Positions 12,090 to 24,495 of a stretch of DNA of 64,000 nucleotides are shown piece after piece. Under the pieces are notes generated by a model. That model did not search any database. It saw nothing but the letters and a program-made list of their open reading frames with translations, and had not been told where the DNA came from. Source of the stretch: Physella acuta (taxonomy: Eukaryota > Mollusca > Gastropoda > Physidae); assembly GCF_028476545.1 (NCBI RefSeq), contig NW_026732990.1, forward strand, positions 1-64,000. Reading direction: 5' to 3'. Every line of letters starts with the position of its first letter. Positions within the stretch are counted from its first letter, which is position 1. The position numbers and the translations under genes were made by a program.

Positions 12090-13460
12090 CCGGGACGGTG
12101 AAATCTGTACCGGTACCTCACAAATTTTAGTGCTTGTAATTTGCAGTAATGGGGAGTTAACTTGTGGCAAAGAACGGTAACTCCCAACAACAAAACTTTT
12201 TTCTCTCCCTTTACCTGGCGAGGTTCCAGTGATGAGGTCTGGAAGTCGTCAAGCCCACAATACCCCATCAGCACCGTTTACACCTCTCAGGGTGGGGGGT
12301 ATTGTTTTGGATGTTCGCGCAAGTTGGGGTTACGTTACGCGTGACGAAATGGCCTAAGCTGATGGTGAGAAGAGTTTGGCTTTGTCCTGAAATGTGACGA
12401 AATAGTCACGATATGGTTTTTGGGATGTCAGTTAAATGTTTATAATCCCAGCGCTTCAGAGACGGAGATGGGGGGGGGGGGTCATATATCACGCTCGAAT
12501 GGTCAAGACCTCTCCCCCACAGGAGGGAGGGGGATAAAGTTACACTCGAATGCCTTACCCCTCCACCTCTCAGTAAGTTATTGATATTATATTTTAAAAT
12601 AAATAAGACAAACTAGCTTTACTAAAACAAACGCTGCAACGTATTGATAATTACACTGACAATTTATTAGTCCGTAGGTTCTTTCTACGTACATTTCTTC
12701 AACCAGGTGAAGTTTAAAGAGATTAAATATCTCTTCTGATGCTAAAACAAGATTCGTGTATGGTATCGCTCATTTTCCATACTTTCTACACACATCAATA
12801 TAGACGTTTATATAAAGTTAAACTGTTTATACGCGACCTACACGCTGGTGTGTAGATGAGTGCTGCAATACACGAGTCAACGCGTGCACTAATTTAAAAA
12901 AAAAAAAAAAAACTTTAAAGAAAATTGAACTACCTGGCACGCTTACGCCAGATTAAATTGTTTGAACATCGCGCATGCGTACACTTAACACAGCCACATA
13001 CGTAGGACCAGTTCCGCTTCCGTTTGGCAGTTTTATTTTCCTCGAGATTTACACCCCCCTCCCCCACCGTTTTTTCCTTACCTCTCGAATACCGTCTATG
13101 TTGTCAGGTAACCGACGTGTAATTAGTACTCACCACAGTACGCGTGCTGAAGCTATTATTTGTGGTGGAGAACTAATGAGTGACGGCATGTGCAGGCACG
13201 TCTAATTTAGCCAGGTTTTTTTGTATGGTGAAAACATTTTGGGGAATTTTGTTTAAACCTTACACCGTGGCATAAACATGATAATAAGTAAACTCTACTT
13301 CATCTGCAGAACGTGATGCATGTAGGCGTGACATTTTAAACAGTCCATATACCTGCATGTAAAATGCGATTTGTGAATTCTTTTTATTTATATGTTATAT
13401 GTTATATATTTTAAGTTTAGCTCTACAGTCTTAGGTAGATTTCCTACAAATTAAAGAGAA
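12090..13460. other. Unique DNA, no gene seen
   Basis: 12100-12560 is somewhat GC-richer, with a G-run at 12471, and both strands are open for 60-67 codons without a motif. 13000-13200 has a 76-codon + frame, equally uninformative. Confidence 0.45.
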
Positions 13461-13464
13461 AAAG

Positions 13465-13705
13465 GCTAACAACACTATACAACACAGTAACAACACTATA
13501 CAACACATTAAAACACTATACAACATATTAACAACACTATACAACACATTAACAACACTATACAACATATTAACAACACTATACAACACATTAAAACACT
13601 ATACAACACATTAACAACACTATACAACACATTAACAACACTATACAACACTTATATACAACACATTAGCAATACTATACACCACATTAACAACAATATA
13701 CATAT
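13465..13705 (+). repeat. ~20-bp minisatellite (unit AACACTATACAACACATT)
   Basis: About 12 units with small length changes. Confidence 0.9.
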
Positions 13706-14700
13706 TAAAATATTAAACAGAATTATATAGACCTCCACACCCCCTTTAATATCAAAATCCCCGTCCCCCTATATTACCTCTAGTTACTAACCACCTCCCC
13801 TCATCCTTCCCTCCTTCAATAACCTCTGACACCCCCTAGTAAATTACACCCCTTCTTCCATTACATTCAATTACCCATTGTATACTACATCTTTAAAGAA
13901 AAAAAAAACAACTGGAGTAGGACATTACCCCTCTGTTTACCACTTATCTACCACACTTCATACGAGTTATCATTTCCCATTACTGACAATACACTGTAAG
14001 CAACATTAAGTACTTATCGCGGTAATGTAATCACCCTACATGTATACTGCTGATGGTGTGAATGCGTGGAGTTAAGCGATGAATGAGGCGAAACTTCTAA
14101 CACCTGAATGTGAGGCCTGTTTGTGTGGAACTTAGGTTTGATGTCCGGCTGGTTTGTCTGTTAAAGTACGTATCAATGTCTGCTTTGACAGTCGCGCCTG
14201 ACTCAGTGTCTGTTCAAAGAGAATTATCAAAGGGAGCTTTGTTGCATCGATGTGTATGTCTGTTGCTGTGTGTTTCGGATGCACCCGAATCGATTACATT
14301 ATACAGTGTAACCTTGTAACTATTGTTTATTTGAATAATTTTTTTTTTATTAATTGCATTTTTTGTATTGATTATATTAAGAATAGTCAAGGGGGGTATT
14401 CATTCAATAAGCAATGTAACCTGCAGAGGAAGTTAATTGATAGGGGGAAGGTTATTACAGGGGTGTGTGGGGGTATTGTTGTCCCCCCCCCCCCCCTTCC
14501 ACCACCAGCATCCCATACATACAGGCAATGGTATTAATCTGAGGGTCAAAGGAATTTAAATAGGAAAACATGGGAAAGTTATCAGGCGACTCGGTTGTCA
14601 ATCCTTTAGAACTTTAGTCGGTTCTAGACTTGGCTCTGACGGTTCTAAGTCCAGGCGACCCTGTCACCCTCATTTCCAGTCAGCTATGACTTCATGTTGT
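13706..14700. other. C-rich then unique DNA, no gene seen
   Basis: 13735-13870 is CT/CCCC-rich; the rest is unremarkable apart from a C-run at 14481. Confidence 0.45.
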
Positions 14701-14702
14701 GA

Positions 14703-15332
14703 ACCAACATTCATGTATACAACCAGCTCACCAACATTCATGCGTACAACCAGCTCACCAACATTCATGTGTACAACCAGCTCACCAACATTCATGCGTA
14801 CAACCATCTCACCAACATTCATGTGTACAACCAGCTCACCAACATTCATGTGTACAACCATCTCACCAACATTCATGTGTACAAACAACTCACCAACATT
14901 CATGTGTACAACCAGCTCACCAACATTCATGCGTACAACCAGCTCACCAACATTCATGTGTACAACCAGCTCACCAACATTCATGTGTACAACCATCTCA
15001 CCAACATTCATGTGTACAAACAACTCACCAACATTCATGTGTACAACCAGCTCACCAACATTCATGTGTACAAACAACTCACCAACATCCATGTGTAGAA
15101 CCAGCTCACCAACATTCATGCGTACAACCAGCTCACCAACATTCATGTGTACAAACAACTCACCAACATTCATGTGTACAACCAGCTCACCAACATTCAT
15201 GTGAACAACCAGCTCACCAACATTCCCTTGTACAACCAGCTCACCAACATTCATGTGTACAACCAGATCACCAACATTCCTTTGTACAACCAGCTCACCA
15301 ACATTCCTTTGTACAAACAACTCACCAACCTA
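14703..15332 (+). repeat. 27-bp minisatellite, ~23 copies
   Basis: Unit ACCAGCTCACCAACATTCAT with GTGTACA. As 27 is a multiple of three, frames stay open on both strands (up to 225 codons on + and 216 on -). Variation (GTGT/GCGT, CAGCTC/CATCTC/AACTC) hits all codon positions equally, so I do not read it as a gene. Confidence 0.95.
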
Positions 15333-15517
15333 AGCTGTGTAAGCGTAGGAGCCTGGGGAACAAACCAAATATATGATTATTCCAGCAATCTTGTCTTAGT
15401 CTTGTTGGTGTCACTGCTCCATCACGGCTGGAGCCCCACCCGACACGAGGTGTATTGTGGGTAGAAGACGAGCAGTTGCTTATTTGAGTGGAACTAGTGT
15501 CAACGCTGCAAGAGTTA

Positions 15518-15845
15518 GGTACCGAGATGTAGTATGAGCTAAAGTACCAAGGTACCGAGATGTAGTATGAGCTAAAGTACCAAGGTACCGAGATGTAGTA
15601 TGAGCTAAAGTACCAAGGTACCGAGATGTAGTTTGAGCTAAAGTACCAAGATGTAGTATGAGCTAAAGTACCAAGGTACCGAGATGTAGTATGAGCTAAA
15701 GTACTAAGGTACCTAGATGTAGTATGAGCTAAAGTACTAAGGTACCGAGATGGAGTATGAGCTAAAGTACCAAGGTACCGAGATGTAGTATGAGATAAAG
15801 TACTAAGGTACCGAGATGTAGTATGAGCTAAAGTGCCAAGGTACC
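15518..15845 (+). repeat. 33-bp minisatellite, ~10 copies
   Basis: Unit GTACCGAGATGTAGTATGAG plus CTAAAGTACCAAG; one unit has lost 12 bp. Confidence 0.95.
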
Positions 15846-16579
15846 TACGCTATATGCCTAAAAATACCAATGGTTCCTATTTCCTTTCAGTGCCAAAGAT
15901 GCAGCCATAGTTTCGCCCACAATGCATCATTCTGTGCGCTGATTATGGCACGTTGATTACTTTTCACGTTAGCTACACTGCTTGTTCTCTCTGCATGATC
16001 TGAATTTTTTTCTAATCACAAGATCTGCACGATTTCAACAGCTTCTATCTTTAAAAAAATAATAAAACAGTAAGGTAGTTAAGGTATCATAAATAGAAAT
16101 AGTCAACCGTTTAAGAAATAAATTGTCAATCATTTTCAACCCCCTCCTGACTACACAACCATCAAGATACAAAACCCATCTTCAGCTTGAGTTAAAAAAC
16201 CATCACTCTCCTCAGTCATTAAACTTCACAATCAGTTCACTCCCTTCACTGGTTCGATCACAAAACACAAATATCCCACCATGATAAGGGGAAACAACTC
16301 ACAAAGGGCGACAACACTTGAAAAAAAAAATTGTCGTTGAAAATTTGCTTGAGGCCGGCAGCGACAGTTAAGCTTTCCATTAATGAATTCCTCGAACGCG
16401 TCACGTCTTTTGTAGAAACTACTGATGGGAGATAATCGTTAGTGTCAATATCTTTTAAAAACCTAACCGTCAACGAAAGAAAAAATAAACTTTCGATTAC
16501 TAGCGTAATAGACGGGGAGTTTGAGCGCTCGACTGCCAACTATAAAATCCCGAGGTTGTATTTATATGGTATACATTTT

Positions 16580-16813
16580 CAGGGGCGTAGCGAGGGGGGG
16601 TGACACCATTTAGGGGGTGACACTAAGGCAAAAAATAGCAAAATATATAGAGAAAAACTTGAGGGGGTGGGGTGCAAATCGAAAGTTTGAAGGGGGGGGG
16701 GGGGGTGCAAATCGAAAACTTGAAAGTTTGTCCCCGGGAAGGGTCGCTACGCCTCTGGGGGGTGACACCATTAAGTGCCGCACCGGGTGACACCCGACCT
16801 CGCTACGCCACTG
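16580..16813. mobile_element. MITE family A copy A2
   Basis: Starts CAGGGGCGTAGCG and ends CGCTACGCCACTG; TACATTTT and TACATTGT flank it (7 of 8). The interior has the family's GACACCATT and GGTGCAAATCGAAA words separated by G-runs. Confidence 0.85.
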
Positions 16814-17318
16814 TACATTGTAATAACTGTCCATTTATTTTAACAATAATTGTCACACAATGTTCCACACTTCAGAAACATTTCCCCAAAGAGGATAATT
16901 TCCTAGTTTAAAAGAAATAGTGGCAGTATTTAGAATCAACATCAGCGGTTTACAAGAGTTATCTAAGGGCGATAACTATAACTCAATAAAACTGATCTAC
17001 TTAGCATTTGCTAAACGCTATAACTGTCAAGTTCGCAAAGTTTAGTGACTGTTTATGACGCTACAGCCTTTCAGAATTGTGTTTATCAATGTGTAGTTAA
17101 CCGCCAGAGTTCTGTATTTACAGCGTCGTAATTAGGCAGCTAAGTGGAGACGCGTTAGACGGAGTAATAGCAGACCTCGTTAATGGCACCCACTTCAAAC
17201 TCTGGAACTGTGTGTAAAAAATTGTTGCGTGTCAATTTGCCAGAGCTAAAATTGCGTACACGTTGCTTGACGCATATCAATGTGTCAATCGTAAACTTAA
17301 TTGTAATAGTAGTTCCAC

Positions 17319-17592
17319 TAGAGCTCAAGGTTGCTAAACCCAAAAGTCTCGAGTTCGAACCCTCAGACAGATGAGGCTCGTTAGCTGGGGACAGCCACTC
17401 TTCTAGGAGAGACAACTCCAAAATCTAACAACTGCTGCCTTGTAGTTTGTTCTTGTTTGGAAGCAAATCCAAAAAGAAAAGCAGGCTGAAATCGGAATCA
17501 ATGGCCTCAATGGCGCATAACCAGTTGACACGTATACTTAATTGTGTTGGAGGGAATACCTTTCAACACTAAAATTAAGAACGAAGAAGAAG
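17319..17592 (+). mobile_element. SINE2, full length (tRNA-derived)
   Basis: Flanked by a perfect 11-bp duplication AGTAGTTCCAC (17308-17318, 17593-17603). The head has CAAGGTTGCTAAACC and the B box GAGTTCGAACCC, then GATGAGGCTCGTTAGCTGGG, a body with GAAATCGGAATCAATGGCC, and a 3' stem GTGTTGGAGGG/CCTTTCAACAC followed by TAAGAACGAAGAAGAAG. Confidence 0.88.
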
Positions 17593-17604
17593 AGTAGTTC
17601 CACC

Positions 17605-19715
17605 GCTTTGTCATAACATGCACAAATTTGATCATAGGCAATTTAATTTATCTCTCATTTTCTTAAACCTCCCTAGACCTAGTCCTTTTATATTGCTCCA
17701 GCAGTACTCTAAAATGATATGGCAAACTCTAATCTATTACCTCACAATAGACATAAAAAGTCTATGTAATCATACTAAATTTTTGAACAATTCTTTTTAA
17801 AATATACGGCAAGCGATAAAATTATAGTTACATTTGTAAAAATTAAAGCCGTTTTGGAACCATCGATTACACTCATTTTTATATTTTTGTATCGAATATA
17901 AGCCGTTGAAAAGCCGTTTAGAATTATTTTATCAATTCAGATATATTCAAAAACTTCCCTCAAACTGTCCTTGAAGTCAACCGGAACGGCCAAGGAGAGT
18001 AAAACAATAAAAGTTAGAAAAATTGTTTTCCATGATAAAAAAATACATGAAAGTGATCTATGGTGTATAGCGTAGTATTGTATTCATTTTAAACAATATA
18101 ACATCCCCTTTCACCATAACACCCTGACTGTACTAATCCAAATTAAAAATAAATATTTGCTAAATTACTATTATATTACACGTAATTATTGTTTTGACTA
18201 CTTCTATCTTTAATGAAACTGTAAGTAATTGTGTACTGATTCACTTTTGGTTGAAAAATATGCTTTCTATCATAAAAAAAATAAGCAATAAAACAGATAG
18301 TGTTAGTTACCTCACAAGTTAAAGACAGTTACAAATACTATGGGCGTTTCGACCCAAGGGCTTCGTTAGCACACAACAGTGTGGTTACAGATTAGACAGA
18401 AAAGACACAAAGTAACACAATTTTGAACTTGTCTAAATGCCGTGATATCCAAAAGAAAAGACGCGTGAAGAAGGACGCTTGGAGACTGTATAGTGGTGGG
18501 GTTGGGGGCGTGGCGTATGGAGGATGGGGGGGGGGGGGTTGGAACCAACTTTTCAAGTCTACTATTACCATTAAAGTTACCGTAAAGTCGACACACCATA
18601 TAGACCTACATAATGGGTATGGTGAATCGATTCGGTGATAGAAGAATTTCCGAAAGTAATTTTCGGATTTTCCCCCTCACGCACATTCCACTTTATTTAC
18701 AATCTTTTGGGAATTCTAGGGAAAATAAAAAAAAAACTACGGTCTACTAAAAAAAGTCAACAGGAAAATCCAGTAAACGAATAAAGATAGAAACAAATTG
18801 TAGTGATGTCAGTCCGCCCTGAATATTTTTAGTTCCCGAACAGATTTTCGTTCTTTCTTTCTTTCTTTTTCTTTTTTTTTTTCCTTTATTTTCTTTCCTT
18901 GAAAGATGGGCAATGACAAAGGCGAATGATGAAATCATTGTGTTGCACAACTCCTGCTGATTTGCTGCTCTGAAGTTGGGTGGGGGAGGGGGAAATGGAT
19001 GCTGGGGGTGGATGATAGATAGGGGGGGGGATGGTGGGTGTGAGTGGTAAGGGTGGACGGTGTCGGTGGATTGTGGGCTGGATTTCATTTTTAATTTCAA
19101 ACAATACCGGTTTTTCAGTTTCATCTTAACAACGGATCCTGGTAAATAGACGACACGGACATTCGTATATTATAGCAAATCTTTGCCGTGTCTTAATTTT
19201 CAAAAAAAACTTAAAAAAAACGACTGTTTTTTTTTTAAATTTAACGTTATAATACAATATTGTTATAAAATTTAGATCATAATATTGTACTGGTTATTAT
19301 AATATTTCTGTTTTACTATTGCACAGGTTTAAAAAAAATTGCAGCTATTTAACTGTTATATTCTACCTATACAACTGAACTGGCTTATTTACTGTAACAC
19401 GTTGTTGACTAGTTCACCATTCATCTCTTCATAAAGACCCAACAGACATTAATGTACACGATTCATATGACTCAACATATGTTCATTTTATCTTACATTC
19501 TTACCATCACGAACACTACATGCAAATTGTCTGTCATTCCAATCTTCCTACACACATGTCTTACGTAATTAAGAAATGTCTGTCGTTACTTTTGTGAGCT
19601 GGTCTGGTTTGTTTACACTGTCTAGAATAATCTTACCGTTCATTGTTGGGTGTCTCCTAACGTGAAGTCTTCGTCCATGTAGCAACATTCGATAGCTGAC
19701 AAAAATAAATAAGTA
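17605..19715. other. Unique AT-rich DNA, no gene seen
   Basis: Holds G-runs near 18528 and 18960-19030 and a CTTT-rich tract near 18850. The 125-codon - frame (18747-19124) is made of the G-run and the CTTT tract and is not protein-like. Confidence 0.5.
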
Positions 19716-19719
19716 GGTG

Positions 19720-20215
19720 GGGTTGGTGTTTAGGGTGTACCTGGGGATAGGGTTGGGTTGTGAGTATAGGGTTTCGGGTTGTGTTTGTAGGGAGATTTGA
19801 GTTGTGTATGTGTGGTTGTTAGTTGTGGGAGTGTGAGTGTGAGTGGTGGTTGTCGGGTTGTGTGTGGAAGTGTTGTCGGGTTGTGTGTGGTGGGAGGGTG
19901 TAGGGTAGTGGGAGTGTGAGTGGGGATGTCCTATTGTGTGTAGTGGTTGTCGGGTTGTGAGTGAGGGTTGTCGGGGTGTGTGTGTGTCAGTTGTGTGTGT
20001 TTAGAAGGGGGATGTCGGATTGTGTATGGGGTGTCGGGTTGTGTGCGGTGCTTGTGTGTGTGAAGAGGGGTGTGGGGTTTTTAATTGTGTATGGGGGGTG
20101 TCGGGTTGTGTATGTTTAGTTTTCGGTTGTGTTACGTGTGTGGGCGTCGTCGGGTTGTGTGTGTGTGAAGGGAGTTGAGATGTGTGTGTGTGTGTGTGTG
20201 TGTTGAGTAGAGTGA
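19720..20215 (+). repeat. GT-rich degenerate block
   Basis: Irregular repeats of GTCGGGTTGTGTGTG ending in a clean (TG)n near 20180-20201. Confidence 0.8.
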
Positions 20216-20464
20216 CAAGTGTGATAAAAGAATGAATAGCAAAGAATCATTTATATCCACATTTCTTCTTATCAATGGGAGTTGGTGTTATGTGTGGGGT
20301 ATGTACGTTGATGTGAGGTGTGGGGTATGTAAGCTGGGTGGCACATCTCGTAGACACCCCCTCCCCATCTTACCCTTTCCTTCGGTGGAACACAATATGG
20401 GTGGAGTGGGTGGAGTGGCAGATATCTTAGACAACCCGTCTATCCAATTGTTTTTATATTGTTT

Positions 20465-20700
20465 TCATACCGCGTTCCAGAATTAGGTCGTACGGTATCT
20501 CAGAGCGGTGCCATTTGACGGAGACTCGTGCCATCGTGCGGCCAGAATCACCCGGGACGGCTCTGGCGGCGAGTGTCTACCTGTAATCTCTTCCAGTGCC
20601 CTTCAAGTCTGGCACCAGGTAACACGGGGAGTGCAGTCTTACGGAACGTGACACGGCGCTAGTGAGAAGTTTATTCCGTGGGTTCAAACTGTAGCGGTGT
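20465..20700. other. GC-rich block of unknown nature
   Basis: About 235 bp of distinctly higher GC (CGGACGG-, GGCGGCG-like words) in AT-rich DNA, just before (TA)n. No frame, tRNA-like box or end motif could be assigned. Possibly a SINE-like or exon remnant. Confidence 0.3.
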
Positions 20701-20785
20701 AGTGTATGTTTAGCATTGTACCCTTCTCTCTGTGAGAAATGGGAGCTAATTCAGATGACATGTACCGATAAACTTTACGTGCGTG

Positions 20786-20898
<113 letters not shown>

Positions 20899-20984
20899 TC
20901 ATATGTGAATGCTCGTCTTTTTATGAGAGATAGACACTAATATTATATTAATTAATGGTAGTAAGTGAAAGTACCCTTTAGAAC

Positions 20985-21180
20985 CTTACGGTACATAGGG
21001 CAGGTGAAGTAAAGTCCACCTGTTTCAGTGACCTCGGTATATAAAGGGATAGAGTGGTCAATATCTGAACGCCTTTACTTTCCCTAACGCGTGAAACTTT
21101 GTACGGACTCCAGACCAGGATTTGAACAAGAGACTTTCATGTTAGCAATCGAAAGCTCTACCATTCGACCGTCTTTCAGT
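20985..21180 (-). mobile_element. SINE1 copy (diverged)
   Basis: Shows GGCAGGTGAAGTAAAGT, GACCTCGGTATATAAAGGGA and the reversed head ...GCTCTACCATTCGACCG. The 3' tail is lost on the left. Confidence 0.7.
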
Positions 21181-21479
21181 AGACACAATGTGATTTAAAT
21201 CAGAAATTCTCATTTGTAAATAGTTTTCTTGTTGTCTACCATTATTTAAGTAACTGTCTCCAAACACATGTCGGCTTTTATCATCAAATGTGAAAGATAG
21301 GAATTATCTGTGCGACGTTGGTTTTTTTTTATAATGTGAAGATATCACACTGGGCTAGGCTGGGGTCATGAATGAGCTATTCTTGTTGCTTGTGTTGGAT
21401 GTTATAATTTAATTAACTCACAGCCCGTGGCGTTGTGCTAATGGGGGGGGGGGGGGGGAGGGGGAGGGGAGCTGGATAT

Positions 21480-22672
21480 GTGGTCTGGGTGTGGGGTGTG
21501 GTGAGGTGGGGTGTGGGAGGTAGTCTTTAGCCAAGGTCTGGGTGTGTTTAGAAGTGGGTTGGGGGAGGTAGTTTTAACCAAAGGTCTGTGTGTGGAGGTG
21601 TGGTGGTCAGGTGAGGTGGGGTGTGGGAGGTAGTGTTTAGCAAAGGTCTGGGTATAGGGGTGTGGTGAGGTGAGGAGGTATGTTGTGTGAGGGGAGTGGT
21701 GGGGTGGGGTGGGGGAGGTGGTATGGAGCCAAGGTCTGGATATGGGGGTGTGGAGTTGTAGGATGGGGGAGGTAGAATTTAGCCAAGATCTGGATATGGG
21801 GGTGTGGAGTTGTAGGGTGGGGGAGGTAGAATTTAGCCAAGATCTGGATATGGGGGTGTGGAGTTGTAGGGTGGGGGAGGTAGAATTTAGCCAAGATCTG
21901 GATATGGGGGTGTGGAGTTGTAGGGTGGGGGAGGTAGAATTTAGCCAAGATCTGGATATGGGGGTGTGGAGTTGTAGGGTGGGGGAGGTAGAATTTAGCC
22001 AAGATCTGGATATGGGGGTGTGGAGTTGTAGGGTGGGGGAGGTAGAATTTAGCCAAGATCTGGATATGGGGGTGTGGAGTTGTAGGATGGGGGAGGTAGA
22101 ATTTAGCCAAGATCTGGATATGGGGGTGTGGAGTTGTAGGATGGGGGAGGTAGAATTTAGCCAAGATCTGGATATGGGGGTGTGGAGTTGTAGGATGGGG
22201 GAGGTAGAATTTAGCCAAGGTCTGGATATGGGGGTGTGGAGTTGTAGGATGGGGGAGGTAGAATTTAGCCAAGATCTGGATATGGGGGTGTGGAGTTGTA
22301 GGATGGGGGAGGTAGAATTTAGCCAAGATCTGGATATGGGGGTGTGGAGTTGTAGGGTGGGGGAGGTAGAATTTAGCCAAGGTCTGGATATGGGGGTGTG
22401 GAGTTGTAGGATGGGGGAGGTAGAATTTAGCCAAGATCTGGATATGGGGGTGTGGAGTTGTAGGATGGGGGAGGTAGAATTTAGCCAAGATCTGGATATG
22501 GGGGTGTGGAGTTGTAGGGTGGGGGAGGTAGAATTTAGCCAAGATCTGGATATGGGGGTGTGGAGTTGTAGGGTGGGGGAGGTAGAATTTAGCCAAGATC
22601 TGGATATGGGGGTGTGGAGTTGTAGGGTGGGGGAGGTAGAATTTAGCCAAGGTCTGGATATGGGGGTGTGGA
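21480..22672 (+). repeat. 54-bp G-rich minisatellite, ~17 regular copies
   Basis: From about 21720 the unit is strictly 54 bp (GTAGAATTTAGCCAAGATCT, GGATATGGGGGTGTGGAG, TTGTAGGGTGGGGGAG). It is open on both strands for about 340 codons because the unit is 18 codons long. Two sites vary (AGATCT/AGGTCT and AGGGTG/AGGATG), giving runs of alike units. 21480-21720 holds older, diverged units. Confidence 0.96.
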
Positions 22673-22840
22673 AAGTCGGGAGATGCTTGGTCGAAGATGT
22701 TAATGTTACAGAGACTTGTGACCGACGATAATCAGATAGATGGAAGAGAAGAGGCGAGCTATTGAATAATAGGGAGGTCAGAGACTGAAGGCTGAGTCCG
22801 ATAAATTGAAATTATGCAGACAGCCCGTGGCTGATAGACT

Positions 22841-23239
22841 CTTCTTCTTCTTCGTTCTTAATTATTAGTGTTGAAGGGGATCGAGATTTATCTGCCAGTG
22901 GGTTCGAACTCGAGACTTTGTTCGAATTTGTCAACCATGAGCTTTTTGCCGACTCCACCGCGCCTTCAACACAATTAAGCGTTATGTGTCAACTGGTTAT
23001 GCGCCATTGAGGCCATAGACTCCGATTTCAGCCTGCTGTTCTTTTTGGATTTGCTTCCATAGCCTTTGTCCAACCAAGAACAAACTACAAGACAGCAGAT
23101 GTTTAAATTTTGGAGTTGTCTCTCCTAGAAGAGTGGCTTATGTCCCCAGCTAACGAGCCTCATCTGCCCGAGGGTTCGAACTCGAGACTTTTCGGTTTAG
23201 CAACCATGAGCTTTACCGACTTGACCACGCCGACCCCCT
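22841..23239 (-). mobile_element. SINE2 variant with a second tRNA-like head inside its 3' stem
   Basis: Flanks GCTGATAGACT (22830-22840) and GCTGATAGATT (23240-23250) match at 10 of 11. The order on the - strand is head, body, left arm of the 3' stem, an extra ~85-bp tRNA-like head (complement of 22874-22957, with B box GAGTTCGAACCC), right arm and (GAA)n tail. Both heads point the same way. The normal copy at 17.4 kb has only a few bases in this loop. Confidence 0.75.
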
Positions 23240-23477
23240 GCTGATAGATTGACTAGAGGGAAATAGACTGATCAGACACGTACACATGATGAGCAGTACT
23301 GTATAGATATTACTGCTTCGTGAGGACAGCCATTTTGTATGACCGACAGAGGGGGGGGGGGAAGGTTTAGCGGATGATCGCACTTGCTTACCTGAGTTCG
23401 AAACCCGGGCTGGAAGTCCCTTGCCTGACCTGTCGGTCATATCTGGGCAACCCGGCAAGTACGTCCTTTACTAATTG

Positions 23478-23532
23478 CCTTTACTTTCTCTAAAATGAGT
23501 CAGGTACCAGTTAGAGCTGAGTGTACTCAACA
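23478..23532 (-). mobile_element. SINE1 body fragment
   Basis: CCTTTACTTTCTCTAAAATG then GTCAGGTACCAG and GAGCTGAGTG match the SINE1 body. It is cut off 40 bp before MITE B3. A reversed tRNA-like B box (GAGTTCGAAACCC) at 23393-23408 may belong to another copy. Confidence 0.45.
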
Positions 23533-23572
23533 ATGTCCCACAGACTCATACGTAGTCGTGCTGGGAACGGAG

Positions 23573-23767
23573 CAGAGTTTCTCCCAGGCATCTCTTCAGG
23601 GGGGGGGGGGGGGGGGGGCAGAAAATCTACCGCCCCCCCCCCCCCGAACGAAATGGAATTTTATTGAAAATATATATTTTGAACAGTGTCCGCACCCCCA
23701 CCCCTCGGAAATTTTCAAGTGACCCCCCCCCCCCCCCCCGGATAAAAAAAGTCTGGAAGAAACACTG
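23573..23767 (-). mobile_element. MITE family B copy B3
   Basis: Reverse-oriented copy: CAGAGTTTCTCCCAG to GGAAGAAACACTG, with flanking octamers GAACGGAG and GAACAGAG (7 of 8). Two long G/C runs and the conserved AT-rich core are present. Confidence 0.85.
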
Positions 23768-24256
23768 GAACAGAGATTAAAGCTTACACATTGCGCGAAT
23801 ATTTTCACAATTCTTTGCTAAATTCCTGTTTATGCTTACATTTTTAGTTAATAACATAAACATACAAATAAATACGTAAATAAATATATGACTCAAACGA
23901 AAGCAAAAACAAGCTTGAATGAAACCGCTGGAGAGCCAGTATATTATTTCTATCTGCGCATGTCTTCACTTCCGGTTTGATGATGTCTATCAACTTTATT
24001 TACATGACCCCTGACCCCGGCAACACGTCGTTATCTCGGCACGCAGGCACGTACGTCACGCCCCCCTGCATACCTCACGGTTGCGCGCGGCAAGTATGTA
24101 ATCCGGGGGTCAAGGGTGAGCAGTGTTTACGGTAGTGTGTGATCACAAAGTGAGCAGTAGATCACACGTCCCCACATTTTTGGGATTTTTCCATAAGGTG
24201 ATGCTGTAAGACTTAATGTACACGGTACGCATAATGTACACAATAACATGCGTGAT

Positions 24257-24495
24257 CAGTGTTTCTTCCAGACTTTTTTTCTCCGGGGGAGGGGGGGGGG
24301 CACTTGAAATTTTCGGGGGGGGGGGGGGCGGTAGACTTTCTTCGGGCGGGGGGGGGGGGGCGACACTGTTTAAAGTATATATTCTCTATATACATTATAT
24401 AAATTTCATTTCGTTCGGGGGGGGGGGGGGGGGGGGGGGAGGGCGGTAAAAAAAATTTCGGCCCCCCCCCGAAGATATGCCTGGAAGAAACTCTG
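24257..24495 (+). mobile_element. MITE family B copy B4
   Basis: Full-length copy, 239 bp, with a perfect TGCGTGAT duplication (24249-24256, 24496-24503). It has the longest G-runs in the family here (about 20 consecutive G's after TTCGTTC) followed by a C-run that could pair with them. Confidence 0.88.

Noticed and set aside
14670-15464. Long frames (216 codons on -, 225 and 172 on +) as repeat-protein genes
   Set aside because: The unit is 27 bp, so all frames without a stop in one unit stay open; no start context, splice site or codon bias supports any of them.
18747-19124. 125-codon - strand frame with proline- and lysine-rich segments
   Set aside because: It is built from a G-run region and a CTTT tract; low complexity, no motif.
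21637-22731. 337- and 340-codon frames as genes on opposite strands
   Set aside because: Products of the 54-bp array; changes between units show no preference for silent sites.
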